NCBI GenBank assembly: GCA_024641965.1
Contig: JAHECC010000016.1
Location: 1-42,237 of the forward strand
Source: Rubrivivax sp.
GTDB taxonomy: Bacteria; Pseudomonadota; Gammaproteobacteria; Burkholderiales; Burkholderiaceae_C
DNA: 42,237 bases
Direction: 5' to 3'
Positions 1 to 7,449 of the stretch are shown here, in pieces (positions within the stretch are counted from its first letter, which is position 1; each line of letters starts with the position of its first letter). The notes below the pieces were generated by a model, which was not told where the DNA came from, did no database searches, and saw only the letters and a program-made list of their open reading frames with translations. The translations under genes were made by a program, and so were the position numbers.

Positions 1-224
1 ACATGAGTGACCTGCCGGCCATGCCCTACAGGCTGCTGTGGCAGGAGAGGCAACTCGTCTCGGTGGCCAATCTCACGCGCCAGGACGGCATCGATTTCCT
101 GGCCCTGGCGCCGCAGGTCGGCATCGTCACGAAGACCACCCGCTATGCGCTCGCGCAGGCCAATCAGGCGCTGGCCGATCTGCGTGCCGGCCGTTTCGAC
201 GGCGCCGCGGTGCTGGTGCCCTGA
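1..224 (+). CDS. Zinc-dependent alcohol dehydrogenase family, C-terminal fragment (5' end outside window)
   Basis: Only the last 73 or so residues are visible, and the gene enters from the left edge. The stretch PYRLLWQER, then SVANLTRQDG, then the closing LADLRAGRFDGAAVLVP matches the C-terminal end of medium-chain zinc alcohol dehydrogenases of the AdhP/AdhA type. There the last strand and helix of the catalytic domain follow the NAD(P)-binding Rossmann fold. The catalytic zinc ligands and the cofactor motif lie upstream of the window, so neither substrate nor activity can be judged. The ATG at position 3 is probably internal. The gene converges on the acetyltransferase with an 8-base gap. 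Family assignment is from recognition of the tail only. Confidence 0.75.
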   Translation, partial: MSDLPAMPYRLLWQERQLVSVANLTRQDGIDFLALAPQVGIVTKTTRYALAQANQALADLRAGRFDGAAVLVP

Positions 225-232
225 ATGTGTCC

Positions 233-745
233 TTAGCGTCGACGCAATGTCGGCGCTTGCCACAACGGCGTGGGCTGATCGCCACGGCGCAGCACGCGCA
301 GCATGCGCAGCGCGGCTTCGCGCTCGCGATAGTAGTGATTCACCAGTCCGGCGTCGGCAAAGCCCATGGCGCGGTAGAAGTCCCTGGCGGCCTGGTTGCT
401 GGCGCGCAGCTCCAGGCTGATGTCGGCCATGCCGGCCGCGCAGGCCGAGGCGAACAGCCACTGCATCATGCGCCGCGCCACACCCTGGCGCTGGCAACGC
501 GGCCGTACCGCCAGCAGCACCAGGTGCGCGCGTTCGTCGCCGAATTGCGTGATGGTGAAACCGGCCAGGCCCAGGCGATCGCAGGCCACCAAGGTCAGCA
601 CGTCGCGGTCAGCGATGATCCGCGCCACTTTCGGCGCGTCGTATTTCCAGCCCAGCCCCATCTCGATCAGATCGCGCGACATCGCGGCGATCGCACGCGC
701 ATCGCGCGCCTGCGCAAGTCGAAGGTCGATGGCGGTGGCCGACAT
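233..745 (-). CDS. GNAT family N-acetyltransferase (RimI-like)
   Basis: A 170-residue protein using the ATG at 745; an in-frame GTG at 766 would add seven residues. The acetyl-CoA pyrophosphate loop of GNAT enzymes is visible as VRPRCQRQGVARRM at about residues 81-93, preceded by the strand HLVLLAV. It is followed by the family's ELRASNQAARDFYRAMGF segment (compare N-x-x-A-x-x-F/L-Y-x-x-x-GF). The protein therefore transfers an acetyl group from acetyl-CoA to an amine; the substrate cannot be told. No Shine-Dalgarno sequence precedes the ATG. Instead a -10-like CAGAAT sits 7 bases before it, with CTGACG 17 bases further upstream, suggesting a leaderless or very short-leadered transcript. The gene is divergent from the ThDP enzyme. 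Confidence 0.85.
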   Translation of the reverse strand: MSATAIDLRLAQARDARAIAAMSRDLIEMGLGWKYDAPKVARIIADRDVLTLVACDRLGLAGFTITQFGDERAHLVLLAVRPRCQRQGVARRMMQWLFASACAAGMADISLELRASNQAARDFYRAMGFADAGLVNHYYREREAALRMLRVLRRGDQPTPLWQAPTLRRR

Positions 746-752
746 GCCGGCA

Positions 753-781
753 ATTCTGCCAGCCACCCGCGCCGGCGTCAG
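753..781 (-). promoter_or_regulatory. Candidate sigma-70 promoter of the GNAT gene
   Basis: On the minus strand CTGACG (776-781, 4 of 6 to TTGACA) and CAGAAT (753-758, 4 of 6 to TATAAT) are separated by 17 bases. The -10 ends 7 bases before the ATG at 745, so transcription would begin at or next to the start codon. Seen in sequence; promoter function is inferred. Confidence 0.35.
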
Positions 782-785
782 CGGC

Positions 786-791
786 TACATT
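786..791 (+). promoter_or_regulatory. -10-like element upstream of the ThDP enzyme gene
   Basis: TACATT in the context GCGGCTACATTCACCC resembles the -10-like sequences of several other genes in this window. It would start transcription near 797, giving a leader of about 30 bases. No -35 match is seen at 16-18 bases upstream. Weak, sequence-only evidence. Confidence 0.3.
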
Positions 792-825
792 CACCCATGG
801 CCCCAACCCGAGAGTGAGTCCCCCC

Positions 826-2373
826 ATGAATGGTGCTGAAAGCCTGGTGCGTACGCTGATCGACAGCGATATCGATCTTTGCGTCACCAATCCCGGCACG
901 TCCGAGATGCACTTCGTCGCCGCGCTCGACAAGGTGCCCGGCATGCGCTGCGTGCTGGGCCTGTTCGAAGGTGTCGTCACGGGCACGGCGGATGGCTTCT
1001 ACCGCATGGCCGATCGGCCGGCTGCCACGTTGCTGCACCTCGGCCCGGGCCTGGCCAATGGTTTGGCGAACCTGCACAACGCGAAGAAGGCGGGGTCGGG
1101 CATTGTCAATATCGTCGGCGAGCACGCCACCTTTCACCTGGCCCACGACGCGCCCTTGACAGCGGACGTGGAGGGTGTGGCGCGGCCGATGTCGCACTGG
1201 ATCAAGACCAGCGCAACGGCCAAGGACGTGGCTGCCGACGGTGCGCTCGCCGTGGAAGCGGCGCGGTTGGCACCGGGGCAGATCGCCACGCTGGTGCTGC
1301 CGGCCGACACCGCCTGGAACGAGGCCGACGGACCGCAACGCGCGCGCGCTGTCGCGCCGCGAACCGCGGTGACCCCGCAGGCTGTGCGCGCGGCAGCCGA
1401 GGCCTTGCGTCAACCTGGACCCAAAGCACTGTTGCTGGGCGGCGCGGCCGTGCGCGAAGAGGCGCTGATCTGGGCCGGGCGCATCGCGGCGAAAACGGGC
1501 TGCACCCTGCTCGGCGAGTTCAACAGCCCGCGCACACAGCGCGGCGCAGGCCGGGTGGCGATACAGCGCGTGCCTTATGTCGTGGACAGCGCATTGGCGC
1601 TGCTGAAGGACCTGCGGCGGGTTGTGCTGGTCGCTGCCAAGCCACCGGTCGGCTTTTTTGCCTACCCCGGCAAACCGAGCCTGCTGGCACCGCCGCTATG
1701 TCGCTTCAGCACCTTGGCCGAGGTGCAGGAGGACGTCACCGCCGCACTGGAAGCACTGGCCGACGAACTGGGTGCGCGAGACCAGGCGCCGGCGCAGGTG
1801 GCTGAACTCGCGCCGCCTGCGCTGCCTGAAGGGGCGCTCACGCTGGACGGCGTGGCCGCCGTGCTGGCGGCGTCGATGCCGCAAGATGCCATCGTCGTCG
1901 ACGAAGCCGTGTCCTCAGGACGCGGCCTGGCCGGGCCGACGCGTGATACGCAGCCTCACGACTGGCTCACCAGCATGGGCGGTGCCATCGGCTACGGCCT
2001 GCCGGTGGCGATCGGCGCGGCACTGGCCTGCCCGTCGCGCAAGGTCATTGCGCTCGAAGGCGATGGCAGCGCGATGTACACGCTGCAGGCCTTGTGGACG
2101 ATGGCACGCGAATCGCTGGACGTGACGATCGTGGTGTTCGCCAACCGTGCGTACCAGATCCTGCGCGGCGAGTTTGCGAATGTCGGCGCCGGCGCGCCCG
2201 GCCAGCGCGCCACCGACATGCTCACGCTCGACCGTCCGGCGCTGGACTGGCGTGCGCTGGCGCGCGGCCATGGGGTCGAATCGGGCCAGGCCGTGGATCT
2301 GGCCGGCTTTGCCAAGGAGTTGCGCCGCGCTCTGGCCTGCGAGGGGCCTTATCTGATCGAATTGCTGGTCTGA
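826..2373 (+). CDS. Acetolactate synthase large subunit-like thiamine diphosphate enzyme
   Basis: A 515-residue ThDP-dependent enzyme of the acetolactate synthase / benzoylformate decarboxylase superfamily. The N-terminal pyrimidine-binding domain carries NPGTSEMHF and the conserved Glu in FEGVVTGTADG (about residue 48). The C-terminal pyrophosphate domain has the ThDP/Mg motif that begins EGDGSAMYTL near residue 411 and ends with FAN about 27 residues later. Length is slightly below the usual 540-570 of catabolic or anabolic AHAS. No ilvN regulatory subunit or ilvC lies nearby, so a biosynthetic acetolactate role is doubtful. It may be a decarboxylase or lyase of a 2-keto acid. I chose ATG 826 because the family typically begins MNGAESL; an in-frame GTG at 814 would add four residues. 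Confidence 0.8.
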   Translation: MNGAESLVRTLIDSDIDLCVTNPGTSEMHFVAALDKVPGMRCVLGLFEGVVTGTADGFYRMADRPAATLLHLGPGLANGLANLHNAKKAGSGIVNIVGEHATFHLAHDAPLTADVEGVARPMSHWIKTSATAKDVAADGALAVEAARLAPGQIATLVLPADTAWNEADGPQRARAVAPRTAVTPQAVRAAAEALRQPGPKALLLGGAAVREEALIWAGRIAAKTGCTLLGEFNSPRTQRGAGRVAIQRVPYVVDSALALLKDLRRVVLVAAKPPVGFFAYPGKPSLLAPPLCRFSTLAEVQEDVTAALEALADELGARDQAPAQVAELAPPALPEGALTLDGVAAVLAASMPQDAIVVDEAVSSGRGLAGPTRDTQPHDWLTSMGGAIGYGLPVAIGAALACPSRKVIALEGDGSAMYTLQALWTMARESLDVTIVVFANRAYQILRGEFANVGAGAPGQRATDMLTLDRPALDWRALARGHGVESGQAVDLAGFAKELRRALACEGPYLIELLV

Positions 2374-2388
2374 CCCTGGCTGACGCCG

Positions 2389-3042
2389 CTAGGACGGGCG
2401 CTGCACGTGGCCACGCACGATGAACACGCCCCCACCCAGGCGCCTGCGCACATCCAAGTGGTCGACCCAGCGCGCCAGATGCTGCCATGGCCGCTGCAGA
2501 CCGGACAGCGAACTCACCGAATGCAGCGCGGCCGGAAGCACGAACAGGTTCACCGGCACGGCCCAGGGCGGTGCCCATTTCAGCCCCGAGGCCACCACAG
2601 TGGCGTCGGGGCGCAGGTGCGAGATCACGTTTTCCAAAGCGGCTTCTGACTGCAGGATGTCGTGCGTGAAGTGAAGCAGCGCGGCATCCGCCTGGCCGCG
2701 TATGCGGGCATCCTCCACCGGCGCGCACAGCAGTGTCACGTTGCGCCAGCCCATCTGACGCACGCGCTCGTGCGCACGCTCGATCATCTCGGGGCTTTGC
2801 TCGATGCCGATGATCTTCCCCCGGGCACCCACCGCGCTATGAAGAAGTTCGAGGCTCAGACCGGTGCCGCAGCCGATGTCCAGCACGGTGTCGCCTTGGC
2901 GCGGTGCCAGCCAGGCGACAGCTTGCCGGCGCACGGGTTCGAGCAGCGCCAGTTCCAGGTCGTAGATCCCGGCACGGCGGCGGTACTGGTCCAGCGCTGC
3001 GCTGCGATCGGGTCGGGGGCGACGCCAGCTGGGCGTTGGCAT
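2389..3042 (-). CDS. Class I SAM-dependent methyltransferase (UbiE-like)
   Basis: A 217-residue protein. The SAM-binding motif I is VLDIGCGTGLS at about residue 52, followed by the acidic ribose-binding strand end IIGIEQS and the motif II/III region with DAALLHFTHDIL. The fold is the Rossmann-type class I methyltransferase; the acceptor is unknown. The UbiE/MenG-like look (QYRRRAGIYDLELALLEPVR before motif I) suggests a small-molecule substrate. A good ribosome binding site, TGAGGT, lies five bases before the ATG (minus strand, about 3048-3053), and CAAAAT at about 3078-3083 could be its -10. The gene converges on the ThDP enzyme with a 15-base gap, so the two are not co-transcribed. Confidence 0.8.
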   Translation of the reverse strand: MPTPSWRRPRPDRSAALDQYRRRAGIYDLELALLEPVRRQAVAWLAPRQGDTVLDIGCGTGLSLELLHSAVGARGKIIGIEQSPEMIERAHERVRQMGWRNVTLLCAPVEDARIRGQADAALLHFTHDILQSEAALENVISHLRPDATVVASGLKWAPPWAVPVNLFVLPAALHSVSSLSGLQRPWQHLARWVDHLDVRRRLGGGVFIVRGHVQRPS

Positions 3043-3419
3043 GTGCTACCTCAGGCTGCTTGAAAGGCGGGCGCTATTTTGGCAGGCTAGACCGGATTTC
3101 CACGATTTCCACAAGGCCACGCGCGGCGACGCCACGCCAGCGACGGTGCCTTGGGCGAGCGGGCCGAACCGCCAAGATGCCCCATAGAGGGCCTGAGCGA
3201 CCAGAAGGGGCAGGCTCTGTCGCATATTCGAAACGCTTTGCAACCACATCAAGTACCGACGGACTGGATGTCAACCCTTGGCGCACTGCCGCGTTATCAT
3301 GTTGCGCCGTGACAACCGCAGCGCGCTTGACGTGCAGGAAACGCAGCGATGGTGCTGTTGAAGCTCACTACAGGCATCTGTGTATTAGCAAGCTGATCAA
3401 ACCGAAGGAGAACTTGACC
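3043..3419. other. Intergenic region between divergent genes, no gene recognised
   Basis: This 377-base gap separates the methyltransferase (minus) from the first secreted repeat protein (plus). Weak -10-like sequences are visible, TATCAT at 3295-3300 and TATTAG at 3383-3388, but neither has a convincing -35 at the right distance. TTGACG at 3327-3332 also lacks a partner. I looked for tRNA, SRP RNA, riboswitch aptamer and insertion-sequence features and saw none. The ribosome binding site AAGGAG at 3405-3410 belongs to the gene at 3420. Confidence 0.5.
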
Positions 3420-3857
3420 ATGAAGAAATCCCTTAGCACGCTCGCCGTGGCCACCCTCGTACTTTTCGGCACCCAAGCCGTGATGGCCCAGGACAAGACG
3501 CGCGCCGAAGTGAAGAAGGAAACAGCCGAAGCCAACAAGGCTGGCCAGATCCCTGGCACCGGTACCGGCAGCGTCCCGGCGGCAGCCGCCGGCAGCGAGT
3601 CGCCGAAGGAAAAGGCCGCGACGTCGACCACGACGCGCGAAGACCGCAAGAAGACCACTGCCGAGGCCAACAAGGCTGGCAAGATCCCGGGCACTGGCGT
3701 GGGTGAATCGGCCGCAGCCGCTGGCGCGGTGTCGCCGAAGGAAGCTGCCGCGACGTCGACCACGACGCGTGAAGAGCGCAAGAAGGTCACTGCCGAAGCC
3801 AACAAGGCGGGCGACATCAAGTCGGGCGAAGCGAATATGCCCGCCAAGCAGAAGTAA
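3420..3857 (+). CDS. Small secreted repeat protein, paralogue 1 (DUF4148-like)
   Basis: A 145-residue protein with a clear Sec signal peptide: MKKS, a hydrophobic core, then TQAVMAQ with cleavage after AMA/VMAQ. The mature part is hydrophilic and built of three related units, each containing R-[AE]-[ED]-[VR]-K-K, then [TV]-[AT]-AEANKAG, then IPGTG-x-G. They are separated by Ala/Ser-rich linkers with SPKE and TSTTTRE. No catalytic motif is visible. The Lys/Glu/Ala bias predicts short helices joined by flexible linkers. Similar periplasmic proteins are common in Burkholderiales and are annotated as DUF4148 or loosely TolA-like; function unknown. Start fixed by AAGGAG at 3405-3410, nine bases before ATG. 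A terminator-like hairpin follows, then a paralogue. Confidence 0.8.
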   Translation: MKKSLSTLAVATLVLFGTQAVMAQDKTRAEVKKETAEANKAGQIPGTGTGSVPAAAAGSESPKEKAATSTTTREDRKKTTAEANKAGKIPGTGVGESAAAAGAVSPKEAAATSTTTREERKKVTAEANKAGDIKSGEANMPAKQK

Positions 3858-3898
3858 GCACGACGGCCACAGCCGGCCATCGGGCCGGTGGTTGATCG

Positions 3899-3929
3899 AA
3901 CGGCGGCGATTCTTCGAATCGTCGCCGTT
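3899..3929 (+). terminator. Intrinsic terminator-like hairpin between the two repeat-protein genes
   Basis: Arms 3899-3912 and 3916-3929 (AACGGCGGCGATTC / GAATCGTCGCCGTT) form a 14-base-pair stem with one G-U pair and a three-base loop. The downstream bases GTCGTTTG give only a weak T-rich tract. It lies 42 bases after the stop codon of the first gene and 75 before the next start, so the paralogues may be transcribed separately or with attenuated read-through. Confidence 0.6.
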
Positions 3930-4003
3930 GTCGTTTGCGCGGTCGACTTGCCTATTGTTCGACCGAGCCGTGCTTGACCAATCGCATCCAAGGAGAAGTG
4001 ACC

Positions 4004-4420
4004 ATGACCAAGACCCTGGGCTCACTGACGGTGCTGCTGCTCGCGCTCGTCGGCACGCAGGCCGTGATGGCGCAGGCGTCCGCGCCTGCACGCTCCGAAG
4101 TGAAGAAGGAAACCGCCGCAGCCAACAAGGCTGGCGACATCAAGACGGGCGAAGGCCCCGCCTACGTCCCGCCTATCTCGGCCAAGTCGGAACTGCCGCG
4201 CGCCGAAGTGAAGAAAGAAGCTGCGGCCGCCAACAAGGCCGGCAAGATCCCCGGCACGGGCACGGGCGAGTCCCAGGCCGCAGCCGGCACCGAGTCGCCG
4301 AAGCAAAAGGCGTCGACGTCGACGACGACGCGCGAGGAACGCAAGAAGGTCACGGCCGAAGCCAACAAGGCGGGTGACATCCGATCGGGCGACGCGAATA
4401 TTCCTGCGAAGGACAAGTAG
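4004..4420 (+). CDS. Small secreted repeat protein, paralogue 2 (DUF4148-like)
   Basis: A 138-residue paralogue of the preceding gene. The signal peptide (MTKTLGSLTVLLLALVGTQAVMAQA) ends in the same GTQAVMAQ motif, and the mature region repeats EVKKE-[TA]-AAANKAG three times with KIPGTGTGES and TSTTTREERKK linkers. The C-terminal unit (TTREERKKVTAEANKAGDI) is nearly identical in both proteins, while the middle differs, including a PAYVPPISAKSELP insertion absent from paralogue 1. This points to tandem duplication followed by repeat shuffling. Start fixed by AAGGAG at 3990-3995, eight bases before ATG. Function unknown; extracytoplasmic location is supported by the signal peptide. Confidence 0.8.
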   Translation: MTKTLGSLTVLLLALVGTQAVMAQASAPARSEVKKETAAANKAGDIKTGEGPAYVPPISAKSELPRAEVKKEAAAANKAGKIPGTGTGESQAAAGTESPKQKASTSTTTREERKKVTAEANKAGDIRSGDANIPAKDK

Positions 4421-4467
4421 GAGCCATTTGCCAGCGTGGTGCGGCCGGTATTGCCTGGCGGTATCGA

Positions 4468-5367
4468 TCAGATCGCCCGCCGATGCAATGCTGGCGCGCG
4501 CAGCGCGCCAATGGCCATGCCGGTACCGACGAGGATCACCACGCAGCCGGCAAGCATGACCGCGCTGAGTCTTTCACCGAGGAAGAGCAAGCCCCAAAGC
4601 ACGGCGAATGCCGGCACCGCAAAGGTCACAGTGATGGCCTTCGTGGCGCCGATATTGGCGATCAGCCTGAAATACAGGACATAGGCCACCCCGGTGCACA
4701 GAAACGACAACGCGAGTGCGGCAGCCCATCCGCTTGGCGAAGGGTTGGCCGGGGGCCAGGTCCACAGGGCAGGAAGTGTCAGCAGTGCGGATGCCGACAA
4801 CTGGCTGCCTGCCGCCACCGCGAGTGGCGCAACGCCCGTCAGGCGCTTCTTCACGAAGTTGGCGGCGAAACCGTAAAACGCGGCAGCCCCCAGGCACAGG
4901 CCGATGGCCACGGCCGCAGCGAACGGTGTTGCGCCTGCCTTGAGCCCGATCCGGTCCCACACCAGGATGGCCACACCCAGCAGACCGATCATCAGCCCGC
5001 AGCCGCGCCAGGCACCAATGGGCTCACGCAGCCAGAGTGCGGCGACGACGGCCCCGAACAACGGTGCCGTGGCATTCAGGGTGGCCGATACGCCGGCCTC
5101 GATCGACAAGGCCGCATAGGCGAACAACATGAACGGCAAGGCCGAGTTGGTCAGGCCTACGATCGCGATCGCGCGCCAATGCTGCCGCAGCACGCCGCTG
5201 CCCTTTCGCAGTGCCAGCAGCGGCAGCAGAAGCATCGCGGCGCCGACCACGCGCATCGCCGCCAATGGCAACGCGCCGAATTCCGGCGCCGCCATGCGCA
5301 TGAACAGGAACGAGCCCCCCCACAGCGCGCCGAGCAGCAACAGATCGGCGACATCGCCTGCTTTCAT
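4468..5367 (-). CDS. EamA/DMT family transporter
   Basis: A 299-residue integral membrane protein with about ten hydrophobic segments. They are arranged as two homologous EamA halves, as in the drug/metabolite transporter family. The first half contains LLGALWGGSFLFMRMAAPEFG and the typical SATLNATAPLFGAVVAALWLRE segment; the second has IGATKAITVTFAVPAFAVLWG and LFLGERLS. Substrate unknown. The ATG at 5367 overlaps the stop codon of the alkyltransferase gene by four bases (ATGA), so it is translationally coupled and the last gene of the repair operon. The open frame extends upstream, but only this start gives a normal EamA N-terminus. Confidence 0.88.
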   Translation of the reverse strand: MKAGDVADLLLLGALWGGSFLFMRMAAPEFGALPLAAMRVVGAAMLLLPLLALRKGSGVLRQHWRAIAIVGLTNSALPFMLFAYAALSIEAGVSATLNATAPLFGAVVAALWLREPIGAWRGCGLMIGLLGVAILVWDRIGLKAGATPFAAAVAIGLCLGAAAFYGFAANFVKKRLTGVAPLAVAAGSQLSASALLTLPALWTWPPANPSPSGWAAALALSFLCTGVAYVLYFRLIANIGATKAITVTFAVPAFAVLWGLLFLGERLSAVMLAGCVVILVGTGMAIGALRAPALHRRAI

Positions 5368-5861
5368 GTCGGCGCGCCTTCCATCCTCAGCAGGGCCCGC
5401 TTTCTGTCCAGACCGCCGGCGTATCCGGTCAGGCTGCCGTCCTGGCCGAGCACGCGGTGGCAGGGCACGATGATTGACAGCGGGTTGCGGCCGATGGCCG
5501 CACCGGCGGCGCGCACCGCCCGCGGTGAACCGGCGCGCGCCGCCACCGCGCCATAGCTGCAGGTGTGGCCGTTTGGGATCTCCAGCAGCGCACGCCAGAC
5601 CGCCTGCTGAAATGGCGTTCCCTGTGCGTCCAGCGCCACGTCGAAGTGTGCCGACGCCGCGTTCTCCCAGTAACGCAGCAACTGGTCGCGTGCTTGCGCG
5701 ATGAAGCGCTGCCGAGGATCGTGTGAAGCATCCAGGGTGCCCGGATGGTGTGCCTGGCCCTCGAACCACAGGCCGGCCAGGCCCTTGGCCGTGGCGGCGG
5801 CCCGCATCGGGCCGAGCGGGGTGTCGATCAGGGCTTGGGCAATCAGGTTTTTCGGAATCAT
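5364..5861 (-). CDS. ogt: Methylated-DNA--[protein]-cysteine S-methyltransferase
   Basis: A 165-residue suicide DNA repair protein that moves the methyl group of O6-methylguanine or O4-methylthymine onto its own cysteine. The active-site motif PCHRV is present with the acceptor Cys at residue 134. It is preceded by the DNA-binding HTH with the Arg finger region (YGAVAARAGSPRAVRAAGAAIGRNP) and followed by LTGYAGGLDRKRALL. The N-terminal domain starts at MIPKNL. I took ATG 5861 because it overlaps the stop of the upstream gene by ATGA; a start further upstream would overlap that gene more. It supplies the O6-guanine repair domain that the upstream Ada-like fusion lacks. Confidence 0.93.
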   Translation of the reverse strand: MIPKNLIAQALIDTPLGPMRAAATAKGLAGLWFEGQAHHPGTLDASHDPRQRFIAQARDQLLRYWENAASAHFDVALDAQGTPFQQAVWRALLEIPNGHTCSYGAVAARAGSPRAVRAAGAAIGRNPLSIIVPCHRVLGQDGSLTGYAGGLDRKRALLRMEGAPT

Positions 5862-7318
5862 GCTTGGGTCTCCAGGGTCAACCAAAGTCGCATCAGCGCG
5901 TAGGCGCGCCAGGGCCGCCAGGCCTCGGCTGCGGCCTCGACCTGCGCCACGTTGCGCGTGCCGAGTGCGTTAAGCACACCGATGTCGTTGGCGGCGAAGG
6001 CATCCGGCCAGGCCAGCACGCGCATCGCGACCAACTGCAGCGTCCATTCGCCGATGCCGGGCAGCGCGCGCAGCGCATCCAGCGTCGGCTGCAGCGCTGC
6101 GGCTGGGTTCAGTTCGATGCGGCCGTCGGCCACTTCGCGGGCCAGGGCTTGGAGCGCGCGCACGCGCTGGCGCACGATGCCCAGGCGTCCGATGCGCTCG
6201 GCGTCGGCCGCGGCGATGGCCCGGGCGCTCGGAAACAGGCGGTTCAGGTCGGCAAAGGGCGTGTCGACGGCCTCGCCGAACTCGGCGGCCAGACGGCGCG
6301 CCAGCGTGCGCGCCGCAGCCACGCTGACCTGTTGCCCGAGGATGATGCGCGCTGCGATCTCGAAACCATCCATGGCGCCCGGCACACGCACGCCGGGGCG
6401 GGGCGCCACCGGAAGCGCGTCCAGCGTGGGGTCGATCATCGACGGGTCGGCGTCCAGATCGAGTGCATGGCGCAGCCGTTGCATGATCGCACCCACCACT
6501 GGCAGCAAGGCCGGCGCCAGCCTCAAATGCACTTCGTGCGTCGGGGGCGAAAAACGGCACTGGATCCAGCCCTGCAGCACCTCGCCCTGATGCGGCCAGG
6601 CCAGCGTGCGCCGCCATTCCAGGCCATCGACGCTTTCCAGGCCGGGCATGCAACGCTGCGCCAGGAAGCCGAGCACGCCATCGATGTCGTAGGGTGGGCG
6701 ATAGGCCAGCCGCAAGACCGGCGTGTCGGCAGCAGTGCGGCCGCGTCGTGGTGCCGCCCGCTGGCGCAGCGTGCTCGGGTTCATGCGGTAGTGCTGCACA
6801 AAGGCCGCGTTGAAGCGCCGCAGGCTGCCATGACCGCTGGCCAGTGCCACCTGCGTGATCGGCATGTCGGTGTCGGTGAGCAGTTGCTTGGCCAGCAGCA
6901 GCCGCTGCGTGCTCAGATAGTCGATCGGTGTCACACCGTGCGCCTGCTGGAAGATGCGACGCAGATGCCGATCGGTGACGCCCAGACGTCCCGCCAGTTG
7001 CGGCATGGACGGCGCCGCCCCCTGTCGCGCGGCCTGTTCGATCAGGCGGGCGGCATGCGTGGCCAGCACCGTCGACGAATCCACCAGCGACAGGCCCGGC
7101 GCCAGTTCGGGCCGGCAGCGCAGGCAGGGGCGGAATCCCTGCTGTTCGGCGCTGGCGGCGTTGGCAAAGAAGCGGCAGTTGCGACGCAAGGGCGTGCGCA
7201 CACGGCACACCGGCCGGCAATACACACCGGTGGAAACGACACCGACAAAGAGCCGGCCGTCGAAACGCGCATCGTGTGTGGTGATGGCCAGGTAGGCGGC
7301 GTCGTCGTTCAGTCCCAT
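5858..7318 (-). CDS. Ada metal-binding / AraC / AlkA fusion: DNA-3-methyladenine glycosylase and regulator
   Basis: A 486-residue fusion. Residues about 10-75 form the Ada zinc domain with Cys34, Cys38, Cys65 and Cys68; the one equivalent to Ada Cys38 accepts methyl groups from DNA phosphotriesters. An AraC-type HTH follows (about 85-190, with ITQVALASGHGSLRRFNAAF). Then come an AlkA N-terminal domain (about 200-290) and the HhH-GPD glycosylase domain with LPGIGEWTLQLVAMR and the presumed catalytic Asp445 in AANDIGV. It probably senses methylation, activates its own operon and excises alkylated purines. ATG 7318 is chosen by family start, with in-frame ATGs at 7330 and 7336 possible. It heads the operon with the methyltransferase and the EamA gene. 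Confidence 0.9.
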   Translation of the reverse strand: MGLNDDAAYLAITTHDARFDGRLFVGVVSTGVYCRPVCRVRTPLRRNCRFFANAASAEQQGFRPCLRCRPELAPGLSLVDSSTVLATHAARLIEQAARQGAAPSMPQLAGRLGVTDRHLRRIFQQAHGVTPIDYLSTQRLLLAKQLLTDTDMPITQVALASGHGSLRRFNAAFVQHYRMNPSTLRQRAAPRRGRTAADTPVLRLAYRPPYDIDGVLGFLAQRCMPGLESVDGLEWRRTLAWPHQGEVLQGWIQCRFSPPTHEVHLRLAPALLPVVGAIMQRLRHALDLDADPSMIDPTLDALPVAPRPGVRVPGAMDGFEIAARIILGQQVSVAAARTLARRLAAEFGEAVDTPFADLNRLFPSARAIAAADAERIGRLGIVRQRVRALQALAREVADGRIELNPAAALQPTLDALRALPGIGEWTLQLVAMRVLAWPDAFAANDIGVLNALGTRNVAQVEAAAEAWRPWRAYALMRLWLTLETQA

Positions 7319-7413
7319 GCGCCGGATCATAGGCATCACAGCACGGCGGACTCGCCGTTTTCGGACCTGTTCCTGTACCCGGGCAGGCACCCAGGCAGGC
7401 GCAGCCCGCTGCC

Positions 7414-7419
7414 TACAAT
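7414..7419 (+). promoter_or_regulatory. -10 element of the phosphomannomutase gene
   Basis: TACAAT (5 of 6 to TATAAT) sits in GCTGCCTACAATTCGCCC, 30 bases before the ATG, leaving room for the ribosome binding site GAAAGG (7435-7440). No good -35 is seen at 17 bases. Confidence 0.4.
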
Positions 7420-7449
7420 TCGCCCACCGCCATTGAAAGGCACCACGCC

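Noticed and set aside
797-817. Six-codon mini frame (MAPTRE) just before the ThDP enzyme, following a -10-like TACATT
   Set aside because: It could be a leader peptide, but no attenuator-like structure or codon run follows, and a frame this short is expected by chance.
3043-3419. A riboswitch or small RNA in the 377-base gap
   Set aside because: I compared it by eye with glycine, SAM and cobalamin riboswitches and SRP RNA and saw no conserved core.
7042-7272. Short frames inside the Ada/AlkA fusion
   Set aside because: Each is in another frame of an intact fusion gene with all expected Cys and HTH residues.
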